A DNA stretch of 64,000 bases from Brooklawnia sp032229645. GTDB lineage: Bacteria > Actinomycetota > Actinomycetes > Propionibacteriales > Propionibacteriaceae. The DNA is taken from positions 1-64,000 of the forward strand of contig CAVRLB010000006.1 in NCBI GenBank assembly GCA_963722295.1. Direction: 5' to 3'. The notes under the pieces are model-generated. The model saw nothing but the letters and a program-made list of their open reading frames with translations, made no database searches and was not told the DNA's origin. A program made the translations under genes and the position numbers. Positions 63,548-64,000 of this stretch are shown here, piece after piece (position 1 is the first letter of the stretch; the number at the start of each line of letters is the position of its first letter).

Positions 63548-64000
63548 TCAGCCCTCCTGCGGTGCAACGACGGTGATGACCGACGAATCGTCCTGCGCGG
63601 CCTTGCCCTGGGCCTCACCCAACAGATACAGCTGCTCGGCGGCAGCGGCGACCGGCGCGGCCAGATGTACTGAGCGGCAGGCATCAGCGACGATGCCCAT
63701 GTCCTTCACGAAGATATCGAGGCGGCTCTTGACCTCGGCACCATCCTCGTCGTAAGCCTGCAGCATCCGCTGCCCGCGGTCGCCGAGCATGAACGATGCG
63801 GCCGCACCCGACATCAGCGCATCCAGGGCCTTTGCCTTGTCAAGGCCGAGTTTGCCGGCCAGCGCCAAGGCTTCGCCCGCCGCCGCGATATGGACGCCGC
63901 ACAGCAGCTGATTGACGGTCTTCATCTTCTGTCCATCGCCCGGCTGATCGCCGATCCGCACCAGATTGGACGCGAGCGTCTGCATGATCGGCTCGGCCAG
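63548..64000 (-). CDS. 3-hydroxyisobutyrate-dehydrogenase-family protein, C-terminal part (LtnD-like)
   Basis: Only the last 151 codons lie in the window; the N-terminal Rossmann domain is beyond the right edge. The visible C-terminal helical domain has GDGQKMKTVNQLLCGVHIAAAGEALALAGKLGLD, including the KxxNN-like catalytic Lys region (KTVNQLL), and ends KAAQDDSSVITVV. The end and the partnership with GntP resemble L-threonate dehydrogenase LtnD, but tartronate semialdehyde or beta-hydroxyacid reductases cannot be excluded. The stop is one base before the GntP start. Confidence 0.75.
   Translation of the reverse strand: MAEPIMQTLASNLVRIGDQPGDGQKMKTVNQLLCGVHIAAAGEALALAGKLGLDKAKALDALMSGAAASFMLGDRGQRMLQAYDEDGAEVKSRLDIFVKDMGIVADACRSVHLAAPVAAAAEQLYLLGEAQGKAAQDDSSVITVVAPQEG

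Overview
The window is high-GC DNA with GTG/TTG start candidates, tightly overlapping operons, a DUF222/HNH (13E12-type) protein, CsoR-type copper control and DtxR-like iron boxes. This points to an actinobacterium. The combination of a one-piece pyruvate:flavodoxin/ferredoxin oxidoreductase, quinone-type pyruvate oxidase and arabinose catabolism fits a facultatively anaerobic relative of the Propionibacteriaceae; the family assignment is inference, not proven here.

Layout. 0.3-3.7 kb: F420-reductase-like dehydrogenase, DUF222/HNH protein, Nei2-like glycosylase, thiamine-binding-like protein. 4.0-10.5 kb: operon of a GltD-like flavoprotein with ferredoxin domains, NifJ and a dihydroorotate-dehydrogenase-like protein. 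10.8-13.6 kb: csoR-copZ-copA with a palindromic operator inside the csoR promoter. 13.6-24.8 kb: complete L-arabinose locus (LacI regulator and galM one way; araB, araD, araA and a four-gene sugar importer the other way) with two operators in the divergent region. 25-28 kb: poxB behind a structured leader, and corA behind a tiny proline-rich leader peptide. 28.4-31.4 kb: DnaA-box cluster, dnaB, a short-chain dehydrogenase, cutA. 31.4-36.7 kb: second LacI regulator with a perfect palindromic operator and a three-gene sugar importer plus VOC protein.

36.8-50 kb is the most remarkable part. A long minus-strand series encodes FTR1 iron permease, P19-like lipoprotein, DUF2318 membrane protein, two FtsX-like permeases (one frameshifted), an ATPase, an FMN-binding lipoprotein and ApbE flavin transferase. 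It is preceded by two good DtxR-like boxes. Thioredoxin, the three AmmeMemoRadiSam genes and an FKBP follow on the same strand. I read the first part as iron-repressed ferrous-iron uptake coupled to an extracytosolic flavin redox protein; the AmmeMemoRadiSam trio has no settled function.

50-64 kb: beta-CASP nuclease, serS, lipid kinase, a SipW-type signal peptidase with its likely secreted substrate and a large LuxR-type ATPase regulator (lower-GC segment), a binding-protein remnant, pheA, a Usp protein, mutM, and a GntP transporter with an edge-truncated beta-hydroxyacid dehydrogenase. Repetitive nested hairpins with the same ends sit in two convergent gaps. No rRNA, tRNA, CRISPR array, intein or intact insertion sequence was seen.
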